A program made the translations under genes and the position numbers. Positions 10,101-18,871 of a DNA stretch of 18,871 bases are shown piece after piece. The stretch spans positions 1-18,871 of the forward strand of contig JALOSH010000016.1 in the NCBI GenBank assembly GCA_025458545.1, in the 5' to 3' direction. How positions within the stretch are numbered: the stretch's first letter is position 1; each line of letters begins with the position of its first letter. The notes below the pieces were generated by a model that saw nothing but the letters and a program-made list of their open reading frames with translations, was not told the origin of the DNA and did not search any database. This stretch comes from Hydrogenophaga sp. (GTDB lineage: Bacteria > Pseudomonadota > Gammaproteobacteria > Burkholderiales > Burkholderiaceae).

Positions 10101-13100
10101 TCGACCGGCAAGGTCGTAGAAGTACTCGAACGCCAGTCGGCCCAGCGCGTCACGGATGCCAGTAAGGTTGCCCTGAATGTCATAGGTCGAGCGGGTAACG
10201 ATCGATTCCAGCGGCGAAGGGCTGCCGGTCCCGTCGAGCGGCCTGCGATGGCGGGCCGTGGCTTTGATGGTGCGGCCAAGGGCGTCCACCTCAACGCTTG
10301 CCGGCGTATCGTGATGGTGGCGGTAACTGTTGTGCGCCGAGATGCCCGCGTGGGTGCGGCCCGCGTTGTCGTTGGCGTCATAGGTGGTGCTCTCCCAGGG
10401 GCTGGGACGAAAACGTGTGCTGTCCAGCGGTGAGAGCGGCGGATCGGAGAGATCGTGCGGGATGCCGTGCACCACGTGTTGCTGAGAGCCGTCCGGATGC
10501 ATGGTGCTCACGACACGCCCCTGCGCGTCAAGGAACATACTCAGCTTTTGGCCGAGTGCGTCGTCGGACGGAGGTTTGTAGTCCCAGCCGGCGTCGAAGA
10601 AGGGTTCGTACTGCTCGACGATACGGCCCTTGCGGTCATAGATCTGCCAACCGCTAACGACGACGTTGGGCGCGCCCGGATCATCGTTCGATTCCCCCTG
10701 CACGCTGCGCTGTGGGTCAATGGTGTGGTCGGCGGGCAACAATCCATTGCCAAAGCGCGGGTCACCAAATCGAACGGTTCCTCTTTGGGTTCTCGTCTGG
10801 AGTAGCCGACCGAAGCCATCTGAGTACTCGCGCGTCTCGATGGTCTGACCAGTGTCCTCGGGGTCGCTGTCGTGGCGCACGCGCCGAAGGGTCCGCGCGT
10901 GGACCGGCTGACCCCGCTCCAAGAAAGCCCGCAGGTCGTAGCGCACGCTTGTGCTTGGCTGACTCAAGTCTCCTTCCTGTAGACCGGCCTTGCCGCGCAC
11001 GAAGGTCTCGGTGACGAGCCCATTGGGTGAGTAGCGCACGACCGTCCGGTTTCCGTTCGGGTCAGTGATGAGGATGGGTTGGAAGACGCGCGGGCTGTAC
11101 TCCGCCCTGACAGCGAGACCCGTCGGCCCTGTCACCGTCGCTGGCAGCAACCGCAGCGCGTCGTAGTCGATGCGGGTTTCATAGCCCAGCGGATCCCGAT
11201 GAGCCATCAACAGGCCACGTGGGGGCACAGCCAGACTAGGGTCTTGAAGGTCGAGGCTGCCGCGGGAGGTCTGCACGTACCAGCCGCCGGCGAATGTGGC
11301 ATCGCTCGGATGGTGGCTGTATCCGGCATGCGCGGGAAGGTAGTTCGCGAAGCCCTGGGGATAGTCGCCGCCAGCTGCGAACCGTGCGTTCACGTCGAGC
11401 CAGGGCGGGCGGGCACTGCTGTAAGCAGCCGACAGCAGGTCCTCGGTCAATACCAGGGTCTCGCTGCGAATGACAACGCCCCAGGCACCCAACAAGCCGA
11501 AGGGAAGCCCGTCGAAGGCGGGACCGTCGTAGTAGTTCAGGGTCTCCGCGATCAGGCGTTTGGCGGCTCCACTGGACTCCGTCGTGCTGAACAGCCCCTC
11601 CACTGCCTGACCATTGGTTTGCGTGAGTTCGTAAGTCCGCGTCCGTGCGACGCGGTCAGCGAGAAACGGTCCTGCGGTTGGTACGTCGGCGTAAGTCGTT
11701 ATCGAGAGGGTGGCTAGGTAGGGTTGATCCGGCAGAAAGCCCAGGCCTTTCCAGCCGCGAGAGCACGCGATGTCGAGCTGCCGACGCGGCTGGCCGTAGT
11801 CGTCGAACTCATCTGCGATGCTGAAGCGGGTGGCCGGGTCATCGCCGCGTTCCCACTGTGTCGTACGCTGCGCGATCGCATGCGGAAAGAAAATGTGCCT
11901 CCTGCCGCTGCCATTTGCCCGCGGGTCGATCTCGACGATCCCATAGGCATGTTCAGTGACGGTGTAGGGTCGCTCTTCCAGCGTCGATCCATCCAGGGCA
12001 TAGGTCTCGCTGCGCAAGACGCTTCCGCGCAGGACTCTGAGTGCTTCGCGGCGGGACCCGGGCGCAAGCGCTGCGAGCACGGCATCCGTCCGCCATTGGC
12101 CATCGAGCAAGGAAGGATCTCCGGGCCAGTACTCATCACGCGGATCAGGTGCGCTCCAGTGAGCGTCATCTGGTGGGTCCACCGGACCTTGATGGAACCA
12201 GGTTCGCGTCAACAACGGCGGGGCGTAACTGCGCTGTTCGCGCAGACGGGCCATGACAGCATCATCACCTTTGAGGCCGCGGCCCAGGTATCCGTCGAAC
12301 ACTTCGGTGTCGGTGTGCTCAACCAGACCGAAGCCGCGGAACTCTCGTTCAACGCCGTCCCAGTAGCCATGGTGATAGCGGTACTCTGTGCTGAACGTGC
12401 CGCCAGAAAGTGCGTCGCGCACCGTGACACTCTCGACCACCTGAACGGGGAACGGAAGTGTGGTGCGCCAGCGCGTCTCGGGACGCCGCTCATCGCGAAG
12501 GTAGAAGCGTGTCGAAGGGGCGTATCTCACCTCGGTGACCGCACCCATGTGGTTGTCCATCCGACTGAGCAGATAGGGCTTGGTGCCGCCCGTGAAGTCG
12601 AGAAAGTAGTGGCGAGAGGCGCCGTCGCTGCCGGCTTCCCTGGTCCAAAGCAACCCGGCAACTCCGGTGCCGTGTAAGTCGACCATGCGAACCGTGACCA
12701 GGTTGTCGACTGCTGGCGCGCCCTGGATTCGTAGGGGCTTGCTCCATCCATTGCCGGCAGAGTTGATCCAGAGGGTCACTGAACGGTCGCTGACATAGAT
12801 CAGGTCCGCGAGTCCGTCTCCATCCACGTCACCCAGCAGCACGCGTGCAGGATCAAACTGGAACGGCAGCCCCTCGTCGCCTGCCGGCAGCGCCATGCTG
12901 CAGCGGCGGCCAAAGCGGCCGTAGCCAAGACTTGGCCAGTACTCCACCCGACTCTGGTGGACCAGTGCGATGTCCTGCAACCCGTCACCGTTGAGGTCGG
13001 CAAGCTTTACCCGAGGGTCGGCAAAGCTCACATCGGGAAAGTCCTGCGATCTGCCGCGCGGGATGCGGGAGGTGCGCTCGGGAGCAAAGCCCTGCACAGG

Positions 13101-14600
13101 GTCGTTGAAGTAGCACTCAAAACTGCTGCCCGAGCGCAGCCCGTCGGTTAACCCGTCCCCCGTGAGGTCCAGCAACCGAACTTCCGGGTCCTCCAGATTG
13201 AAACTTGGGGCATACGCGTAGCGGCGGAAAGAGCCTGGACTGAAGCGGCCACGGAAGTCCAGCGGCCAGTAGCCAGCCGAGTCACTCGTGGTGACCAGCA
13301 AGTCAGCGCGGCCGTCGCCGTTGGCATCGACGAGTTGCACGCCTGCATCGGACAGGCGCCAGGTGCTGGGTGCAGCATCGAAAGGCCGTGGCAGGTCGAA
13401 GATGCCGTCACCGAGATTGCGCCAGTAGCGCACGCCGCCTGCACCCAACTCGACGATATCGGGCAGCCCGTTGCCGAACAGGTCGACAAGCTCCATGTCA
13501 GGATTTGCGAGCGATGAAAGGGGCAGGTCTCGTCCCCTGACCGCTGCAAAGCGCCGTGATCCGGGGTCGAAGCGGCTATAGCCGAAGTCCAGTGGAGCCG
13601 TCTCGCGGTGCGCAAGGCCCTCATCATCAAAGCCGATCACGTTGATGCGCGCGAGCAGCGATGTCGCATTTGCGGGCAGTTCAGCCGCCTGCTGCCCCGC
13701 CGCGTGCTGCTCGTCGATGTACACCAGTTCGTAGGCCCGGACCGGAATCACGCGCCCCAGTTCGGCATGAGAGTTGACGACGATCCACTTGCAGCGGCGT
13801 TGCGTACGGATCTCGAAACCTGCACGGCAATCGAAGAACGGGTCCGGCCGTGTGCGCTGGGGCACTTCCGGAGTCACCTGCATTGGAGGCGCTTCGTCGT
13901 CATAGAAGAAGTCGACTAAGAGCAGGAAGGCGTCTTGCCCACGCTCAGGCAGGTCGGCGTATTGGATGCGTTGCAGGTAGTGCTGTGTGCCGTCTTGGCG
14001 ATAGTGGTAGTTGATTCGGTTGCCGAGCGGATCGCGTGTCTCGGTGAGATGCCAAGCAAAGACACGTGAGGGATCGTCGGGATGGGAAATTACGGCAGAG
14101 GCCTTGCCCGAGTCAGGGGTGCGCGACGGGTCGGGGGAGCCGTAGACACTGGTCAGGCCATCCTTGGTCTCGACCACCCAGTGGCTACCGTTATTGCCGG
14201 CATGGTGTGTGATGCGCGCGAAGAGTCCCTCCGTGCGTGGACTGTAGCGGGTCGTCCCTGTCTGAGCATCACGGGACAGCGCGACCAGATCCTCGGTCCC
14301 GGAGAGCACGAACACATCGTCGGCTCCGTAGCGCGGCACGCCCTTCTCTGTGCGCCGCGCTACTCCGGGTACGCTCAGGCTCCAACCGAGCCCGAAAGGA
14401 CCATTGCCTGCGCCGGTGCTGAAGCCGATCGCAATCTTCGGCGTCAGATTGTTGCGACCCGGCGGCAGAGTGATGGGCACCGAGAAGTTGCCGGTGCCTG
14501 TATGCAGGTCAGGCTTGAAAGTCTCCCCCAGCCCGCTGATGGCACCGCCTCCCTTGGGCACCGAGATGCGGTCAGAAACCGAGCTGGGCGAACTGCTCAT
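7125..14600 (-). CDS. TcB-TcC fusion Tc toxin/RHS protein with C-terminal deaminase tip
   Basis: About 2491 residues in one frame. The start region (SVPKGGGAISGLGETF) and following residues to about 300 match the SpvB domain of TcB. FG-GAP propeller repeats with motifs such as DANGDGRADL, DLNGDGLQD and DVDGDGLAD cover about 370-650; in TcB this propeller binds TcA. TcdB-middle sequence follows to about 1140. RHS/YD repeats (for example YDIQGNLTGIRDALGRL) cover about 1140-2150. The RHS core has RYRLTGKERDEE and the aspartates D2157, D2164 and D2181 around the expected self-cleavage site. The remaining 307 residues are the variable tip. By family knowledge the RHS shell encapsulates this cargo for injection through TcA. 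I chose the ATG at 14600 because GAGGA lies 3 bases upstream and SpvB proteins begin here; a TTG at 14642 is the alternative. Fusion of B and C in one chain, upstream of the TcA gene, is less usual than separate genes. Confidence 0.9.
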   Translation of the reverse strand: MSSSPSSVSDRISVPKGGGAISGLGETFKPDLHTGTGNFSVPITLPPGRNNLTPKIAIGFSTGAGNGPFGLGWSLSVPGVARRTEKGVPRYGADDVFVLSGTEDLVALSRDAQTGTTRYSPRTEGLFARITHHAGNNGSHWVVETKDGLTSVYGSPDPSRTPDSGKASAVISHPDDPSRVFAWHLTETRDPLGNRINYHYRQDGTQHYLQRIQYADLPERGQDAFLLLVDFFYDDEAPPMQVTPEVPQRTRPDPFFDCRAGFEIRTQRRCKWIVVNSHAELGRVIPVRAYELVYIDEQHAAGQQAAELPANATSLLARINVIGFDDEGLAHRETAPLDFGYSRFDPGSRRFAAVRGRDLPLSSLANPDMELVDLFGNGLPDIVELGAGGVRYWRNLGDGIFDLPRPFDAAPSTWRLSDAGVQLVDANGDGRADLLVTTSDSAGYWPLDFRGRFSPGSFRRYAYAPSFNLEDPEVRLLDLTGDGLTDGLRSGSSFECYFNDPVQGFAPERTSRIPRGRSQDFPDVSFADPRVKLADLNGDGLQDIALVHQSRVEYWPSLGYGRFGRRCSMALPAGDEGLPFQFDPARVLLGDVDGDGLADLIYVSDRSVTLWINSAGNGWSKPLRIQGAPAVDNLVTVRMVDLHGTGVAGLLWTREAGSDGASRHYFLDFTGGTKPYLLSRMDNHMGAVTEVRYAPSTRFYLRDERRPETRWRTTLPFPVQVVESVTVRDALSGGTFSTEYRYHHGYWDGVEREFRGFGLVEHTDTEVFDGYLGRGLKGDDAVMARLREQRSYAPPLLTRTWFHQGPVDPPDDAHWSAPDPRDEYWPGDPSLLDGQWRTDAVLAALAPGSRREALRVLRGSVLRSETYALDGSTLEERPYTVTEHAYGIVEIDPRANGSGRRHIFFPHAIAQRTTQWERGDDPATRFSIADEFDDYGQPRRQLDIACSRGWKGLGFLPDQPYLATLSITTYADVPTAGPFLADRVARTRTYELTQTNGQAVEGLFSTTESSGAAKRLIAETLNYYDGPAFDGLPFGLLGAWGVVIRSETLVLTEDLLSAAYSSARPPWLDVNARFAAGGDYPQGFANYLPAHAGYSHHPSDATFAGGWYVQTSRGSLDLQDPSLAVPPRGLLMAHRDPLGYETRIDYDALRLLPATVTGPTGLAVRAEYSPRVFQPILITDPNGNRTVVRYSPNGLVTETFVRGKAGLQEGDLSQPSTSVRYDLRAFLERGQPVHARTLRRVRHDSDPEDTGQTIETREYSDGFGRLLQTRTQRGTVRFGDPRFGNGLLPADHTIDPQRSVQGESNDDPGAPNVVVSGWQIYDRKGRIVEQYEPFFDAGWDYKPPSDDALGQKLSMFLDAQGRVVSTMHPDGSQQHVVHGIPHDLSDPPLSPLDSTRFRPSPWESTTYDANDNAGRTHAGISAHNSYRHHHDTPASVEVDALGRTIKATARHRRPLDGTGSPSPLESIVTRSTYDIQGNLTGIRDALGRLAFEYFYDLAGRPLHTRSIDAGPQWTACDAAGNVIEALDAKGALRLQAYDALHRPTRIWARDAHGEALTLRQRLTYGDDPAFSATAAASNLLGQLVRHDDEAGRVELAACDFKGNPLQTSRRVVTDAFLLASYQAELAKPSALRTWALPAPRIDWSDASADAALGSAYVTRSTYDALDRIVWSDYPEAANGERYRLRPAYNRAGALESVAVQGPLDANDQGAIQTFVQRIAYDAKGQRILIVFGNGILTRRAYDPLTFRLSRMRTERWESDPGDSLRYVLSGAPLQDISYRYDVSGNLLGTLELTPGCGVANHPEALLQTGDLRRLLSSGDALLRRFEYDPLYRLTSATGREAVNTGSPRPWFDLPRDGYNSDRHGAADQDNAPYLTAPYREEYDYDAAGNMLTMRHGRYATGTGWQVAWSRRFGMDGRAPEAWRNEAAQHVTGDWTNPASNRLTHVEDRASGTPAAPVVAQSHWYDAKGNQAREHGDRTFDWDHADRMKAFRNQIGNNRPTTYALYVYDATGMRVKKLVVTGGDNYHTTTYVGSSFEHHTEQRIDGSSRTENCSLHVMDGVSRIAILRAGPAFPDDGAAEHAVQYHFGDHLGNSSVVVASGGEWINREECFPYGDTSFGGFARKRYRLTGKERDEESSLHYFGSRLLSSWVARWISADHTSPNSDGLNGYCFLAGRVLVAVDPGGNFGFLVIVGIAILAVLANPGVANAPGPKDQTIPMSEVQVYTGTALSVAAPFVTGPVASRIASTTVGKAIGPVGSNVAANGSVGFVSGTTTQAATDFSNGTLSSPDRYLASGVSNAAIAAPFGLVGNRGAPKEPTASARPQILKVTESMGGEFLDDFAVSSSGVRPPVKDVLRDAAAQPPRTTSGGLARVVSAYVPRNADGTWSDDVYLGASGQGQPSHPDVRMRYDEAARALDVDAPGWSGQCAEANSLDNFAASTGLAPYGAIPGGGYMSAMNTAAHPTAPYQPRPPCNTCSVARQSFGYEQSPLR
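7128..8048 (-). other. Toxin tip: YwqJ-like deaminase domain of the TcB-TcC fusion
   Basis: Residues 2185-2491, after the RHS core VDPGG. The first part has a hydrophobic stretch (FLVIVGIAILAVLA) and an Ala/Gly/Thr-rich linker. The last 110 residues contain VYLGASGQG, then C2427-A-E2429 and P-C2473-N-T-C2476. This is the zinc-site pattern of the cytidine-deaminase fold, with Cys instead of His in the C-A-E motif as in YwqJ-type toxin deaminases. Only 15 residues follow the last Cys, which is short. The expected activity is base deamination of DNA, RNA or a nucleotide inside the target cell; the substrate cannot be told from sequence. GC is lower here (53-55% in four 60-base lines counted) than in the shell (63% in one line counted), which suggests the tip was exchanged separately. 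No immunity gene is evident next to it. Confidence 0.7.
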
Positions 14601-14709
14601 GGGTCCTCGCTGCAGAAGGATGGCAACTCGTGCCGTGTCCAAACCAGGCTCCCATAAAGCTCTCGACGTCTATTGGCGAGCCAGGGGATCTGCGCATGCT
14701 TCAGCCCAG

Positions 14710-14738
14710 ATATTAGGCATCTCGGTTAGAAAGTTCAA
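14710..14738 (-). promoter_or_regulatory. Candidate promoter of the Tc toxin genes
   Basis: Reading the minus strand, TTGAAC (14738-14733) is followed after exactly 17 bases by TAATAT (14715-14710). Each hexamer matches the sigma-70 consensus at four of six positions, and the spacing is ideal. It lies about 110 bases before the TcB-TcC ATG. It is the best candidate in the gap, but with two half-matching boxes it could arise by chance. Confidence 0.35.
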
Positions 14739-15077
14739 CCGCATGATGTGAAGAACCGCCCCCCGTTTTGGGGAGACCCAACTCCGAGGATCGCATTGGG
14801 TCGGGAGTAACAGTTCGCCGACTGATGCAGCGGTCGTCCGGGCGATGTCAACGAGCCTCGGCGCTCGCAACGTCGGCTGCACATCAATGAGCGGTCGTTG
14901 AGCAGGTGCGATTAGCTCCGGGCCGATGTCTACTGCGTGGCTGAGACCGTGCATAAAACCCGCTGCGACCAACTTCCGCTACCGCTGCACTTGAGTCATT
15001 CAGATCACTTGCGACATGGCCAGTTGACTCAGTTATCACTGTCGGCCATCCATCGTTCGCTGGGGCGATGTGGACAG
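14739..15077. other. Non-coding stretch between the Tc locus and the exonuclease gene
   Basis: No gene is convincing here. A 100-codon minus-strand frame (14972-14670) has no recognisable family features and would overlap the candidate Tc promoter. The inverted pair TGAGTCA (14992-14998) and TGACTCA (15025-15031) is 26 bases apart. No terminator with a T-run is seen for the exonuclease, which ends at 15078. Confidence 0.45.
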
Positions 15078-16076
15078 CTATGAAATCTGGATCTCTCGAC
15101 GCTCCATCCGCCCCATACGCAGCGAGTACCGCGTCAGCGCGTCCAACGCCTCCGCCTCGACCTGGGCACGCCGGCCGCTGTAGACCTCGGCCCTGAGCCA
15201 GGCCAGTTCATCGGCCAGCGCCGCTTCGCTGCCCAGGTTGCAGTACCAGACCTTGCCCTCACCGTCCCAGCGGTAGCCGCGGGCCTTGAGCTTGTCCTTG
15301 CTGTCGAACGGCGAGCCGGTGGCGCGCAGTTTGTAGCTCGGCCGCGCAGCGGCGGCGAGCAGGCGCTGGAGGCCATTGAGGCCGTCGTCACCCACCCGCT
15401 GGCCCAGTACCTGCAGCAGGGCCTGGCAGTCCACCAGGGCGCGGTGCGCGTCGTAGAACCAGCCCTGGTCCTGCGCCAGCGCACTGAGCTTGGCCGACTC
15501 GGCGCCCAGGGCCTTCCAGTCGATGTCGGCGAACGAGCAGGCCCAGGCCTTGTGGGCGAAGCCGGGAAAGCGGGTCTCGACAAAGGGCCGATCGAAGCCG
15601 GCGTTGTGCGCCACCACCAGGTGGGCACGGTCGATCAGGGCCTGCACCTTCGCTTCGTCCAGCCGGTGGCCGCGCACCATGTCGTCGCTGATGCCGGTGA
15701 CCTGTTTCGCCACCTCGGGGAGGGGCATGCCGGGGTCTTCAAAGCCCTCGAAGGTCTCCACCGGGCCAAAGGGCTGGCCGGTGGCCACGTCGACCTGCAC
15801 CAGCAGCATCGCCAGTTCGATGATCCTGTCGCTGGCGTGGGACAGGCCGGTGGTTTCGGTGTCGAGCACCAGCACACGCTGCACGCCGGCGGGGCTGCTG
15901 ACCGGCGCCGGGCCGTGGTCCAGCACCGGGACCAGGCGGCGCAGGACGCGGTAGTCGGGGTGTTGCGCCAGCAACTGGGCCATGTCTTCGGGTGTCAGCG
16001 GCTGAGCGCGTGCTGCGACGGCGGGTGCAGCTTTGCGCTCTGGCGACGGCTCGAATTCGAATGTAAGTTGGCTCAT
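15078..16076 (-). CDS. DEDDh 3'-5' exonuclease (DnaQ-like) with C-terminal accessory domain
   Basis: 332 residues. All five catalytic residues of the DEDDh exonuclease family are visible: D72 and E74 in VLDTETTGL, D162 in HNAGFDRPF, and H211 and D216 in HRALVDCQA. These coordinate two metal ions for 3'-5' hydrolysis of single-stranded DNA or RNA, as in the polymerase III epsilon subunit and RNase T. An N-terminal extension of about 65 residues precedes the domain. A C-terminal module at about 250-300 (SPFDSKDKLKARGYRW, then KVWYC) resembles the small domain in which a substrate-dependent K-x-x-x-x-x-R-W pattern recurs, often fused to such nucleases. It is not the replicative epsilon subunit, because the gene context and extra domain differ. 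The start is ATG 16076-16074; no strong ribosome site precedes it. The gene is divergent from pgm across a gap that contains the tRNA. Confidence 0.85.
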   Translation of the reverse strand: MSQLTFEFEPSPERKAAPAVAARAQPLTPEDMAQLLAQHPDYRVLRRLVPVLDHGPAPVSSPAGVQRVLVLDTETTGLSHASDRIIELAMLLVQVDVATGQPFGPVETFEGFEDPGMPLPEVAKQVTGISDDMVRGHRLDEAKVQALIDRAHLVVAHNAGFDRPFVETRFPGFAHKAWACSFADIDWKALGAESAKLSALAQDQGWFYDAHRALVDCQALLQVLGQRVGDDGLNGLQRLLAAAARPSYKLRATGSPFDSKDKLKARGYRWDGEGKVWYCNLGSEAALADELAWLRAEVYSGRRAQVEAEALDALTRYSLRMGRMERREIQIS

Positions 16077-16109
16077 GACGACAGGCTACTCAGCGAAGCC
16101 GGAAGCGGC

Positions 16110-16141
16110 TTGGACCATGGGCCAGGAGGCCGATGGTCCAA
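16110..16141. repeat. Perfect 9-bp inverted repeat upstream of the exonuclease gene
   Basis: TTGGACCAT (16110-16118) and ATGGTCCAA (16133-16141) flank a 14-base centre that can itself pair GGCC with GGCC. The hairpin lies 33 bases before the exonuclease ATG, in its probable leader or promoter. It has no T-run on the exonuclease-sense 3' side, so it is not a terminator. An operator or RNA structure is possible. Confidence 0.4.
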
Positions 16142-16309
16142 AAACGGGAAAGAGGTGAAAACCGGGCAGTGCGATGGGCCACGCGTGGGCCATGGATGGG
16201 CCACAGATCCGATGGCTTCAAGACCATGACCCTGGGCCTTTTTGCAGACCTGGCCCGGATAGGACGGAGATGGAGCCCGGAGGGCATGACTTTCTGGTGC
16301 CGTGGGCCA
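16118..16309. repeat. Cluster of five TGGGCCA motifs in the exonuclease-tRNA gap
   Basis: TGGGCCA recurs at about 16118, 16175, 16186, 16197 and 16303. Two of the copies form an imperfect palindrome, ATGGGCCACGCGTGGGCCAT (16174-16193). The even spacing of about 11 bases between three of the copies equals one helical turn. The function is unknown; a multimeric protein-binding site or decayed repeat is possible. Confidence 0.35.
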
Positions 16310-16325
16310 TGAAAAACCCACGTAA

Positions 16326-18296
<1,971 letters not shown>

Positions 18297-18334
18297 GCGG
18301 TCGCCCTGCAAGGTCGGTGCAATGGGCCGTTGCC

Positions 18335-18340
18335 TATAAT
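18335..18340 (+). promoter_or_regulatory. Candidate -10 box (TATAAT) of the cytochrome gene
   Basis: A perfect TATAAT lies 73 bases before the cytochrome ATG in otherwise GC-rich DNA. No good -35 hexamer is seen 16-18 bases upstream, so activator help is possible. It implies that the cytochrome gene is transcribed separately from pgm with a leader of about 65 bases. Confidence 0.45.
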
Positions 18341-18413
18341 CCACGGTTGCCCGGCCATCGGCCAGGCGCTTTCCCACACCCGACTGGCCAGACTCGCCAC
18401 CCAAGAGGACCCC

Positions 18414-18871
18414 ATGAGCGACCAAGCGCACGACTCCCACACCGGCCCGATCAAGACGCCCGCCCAACTGCTCTGGACGTCTTTCTTCTTTTTTGTGGGT
18501 CCCGTTTTCATCATCATCGGCCTGGTGTACTTCGTCACGTCCGGCAACAAACCCGCCGCCGGCGCGGTGGATACCGAACTCGCCACGGCCATGCGCATCC
18601 AGCGCGTGGGCACGGTGGACCTGCGCGACGCCAACCGTCCGCTGGCCTCGGGGCAAGAGGTGTACGCCGCACAGTGCACGGCCTGCCATGCGGCCGGGCT
18701 GGTGGGCGCGCCCAAGTCGGGGGACGCGGCGGCCTGGGCGCCTCGCATCGCCTTGGGCTACGAAACCCTGCTGACCTCGGCCCTCAAGGGCAAGGGCGCC
18801 ATGGGTGCGCAGGGCGGTGGCGCTTACAGCGACATCGAAATTGGTCGCGCCGTGGTCTACATGGCCAACGC
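18414..18871 (+). CDS. Membrane-anchored cytochrome c5 family protein (5' part)
   Basis: The gene runs off the right edge after about 152 codons. The start ATG has AGAGGA four bases upstream. One uncleaved membrane helix (about 19-42, WTSFFFFVGPVFIIIGLVYF) anchors the protein and places the rest in the periplasm. The heme-binding CTACH (C88, C91, H92) lies in QCTACHAAGLVGAPK, and Met130 in GKGAMGAQGG is the likely sixth ligand. Class I cytochrome c5 proteins carry electrons between respiratory complexes and terminal oxidases. The usual sequence after the Met is PPKGG; here it is GAQGG. A second heme domain beyond the window cannot be excluded, since some homologues are di-heme. Confidence 0.88.
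   Translation, partial: MSDQAHDSHTGPIKTPAQLLWTSFFFFVGPVFIIIGLVYFVTSGNKPAAGAVDTELATAMRIQRVGTVDLRDANRPLASGQEVYAAQCTACHAAGLVGAPKSGDAAAWAPRIALGYETLLTSALKGKGAMGAQGGGAYSDIEIGRAVVYMAN

Noticed and set aside
14670..14972. A 100-codon minus-strand frame upstream of the Tc genes
   Set aside because: No recognised domain or family pattern and no clear ribosome site; it overlaps the best candidate promoter. It is probably chance in GC-rich DNA.
16301..16322. CGTGGG/CCCACG inverted repeat downstream of the tRNA as its terminator
   Set aside because: The stem is 6 bp with a 10-base loop, and no T-run follows it on the tRNA strand.

Overview
The window looks like a GC-rich betaproteobacterial chromosome, most likely Burkholderiales and probably family Comamonadaceae. 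The clues are about 60-70% GC, a eukaryote-like phosphoglucomutase, a membrane-anchored cytochrome c5-type protein, and a palindromic repeat of a type I recall as dispersed in Comamonadaceae genomes. The taxon is an inference; no rRNA is present.

Layout. Positions 1-228 hold the last codons of a type I restriction subunit HsdR (+). About 400 bases without a convincing gene follow. Next comes a two-gene minus-strand block of nearly 14 kb that encodes an insecticidal-toxin-complex (Tc, ABC toxin) system. The upstream gene (14600 to 7125) is a TcB-TcC fusion: SpvB, FG-GAP propeller, TcdB middle, RHS shell, then a variable tip. The tip has the C-x-E and P-C-x-x-C signature of a YwqJ-like nucleic-acid deaminase. 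The downstream gene (7057 to 635) is a TcA-like pore/translocation subunit with an unusual N-terminal half (Ig-like and LamG jelly-roll domains). A candidate promoter lies at 14710-14738. Together the pair could make a syringe (TcA) loaded with a cocoon (TcB-TcC) carrying a deaminase.

From about 15.08 kb on, the content looks like ordinary chromosome: a DEDDh 3'-5' exonuclease (-), a tRNA-Arg(CCG) sequence whose D-arm is missing, phosphoglucomutase pgm (+), and the start of a cytochrome c5-family gene (+) that runs off the window.

The most notable observations are the deaminase-tipped TcB-TcC fusion encoded upstream of its TcA, the chimeric TcA N-terminus, a tRNA-Arg(CCG) about 13 nt short with no D-arm, and a palindromic repeat of about 69 bp inserted in frame inside pgm.
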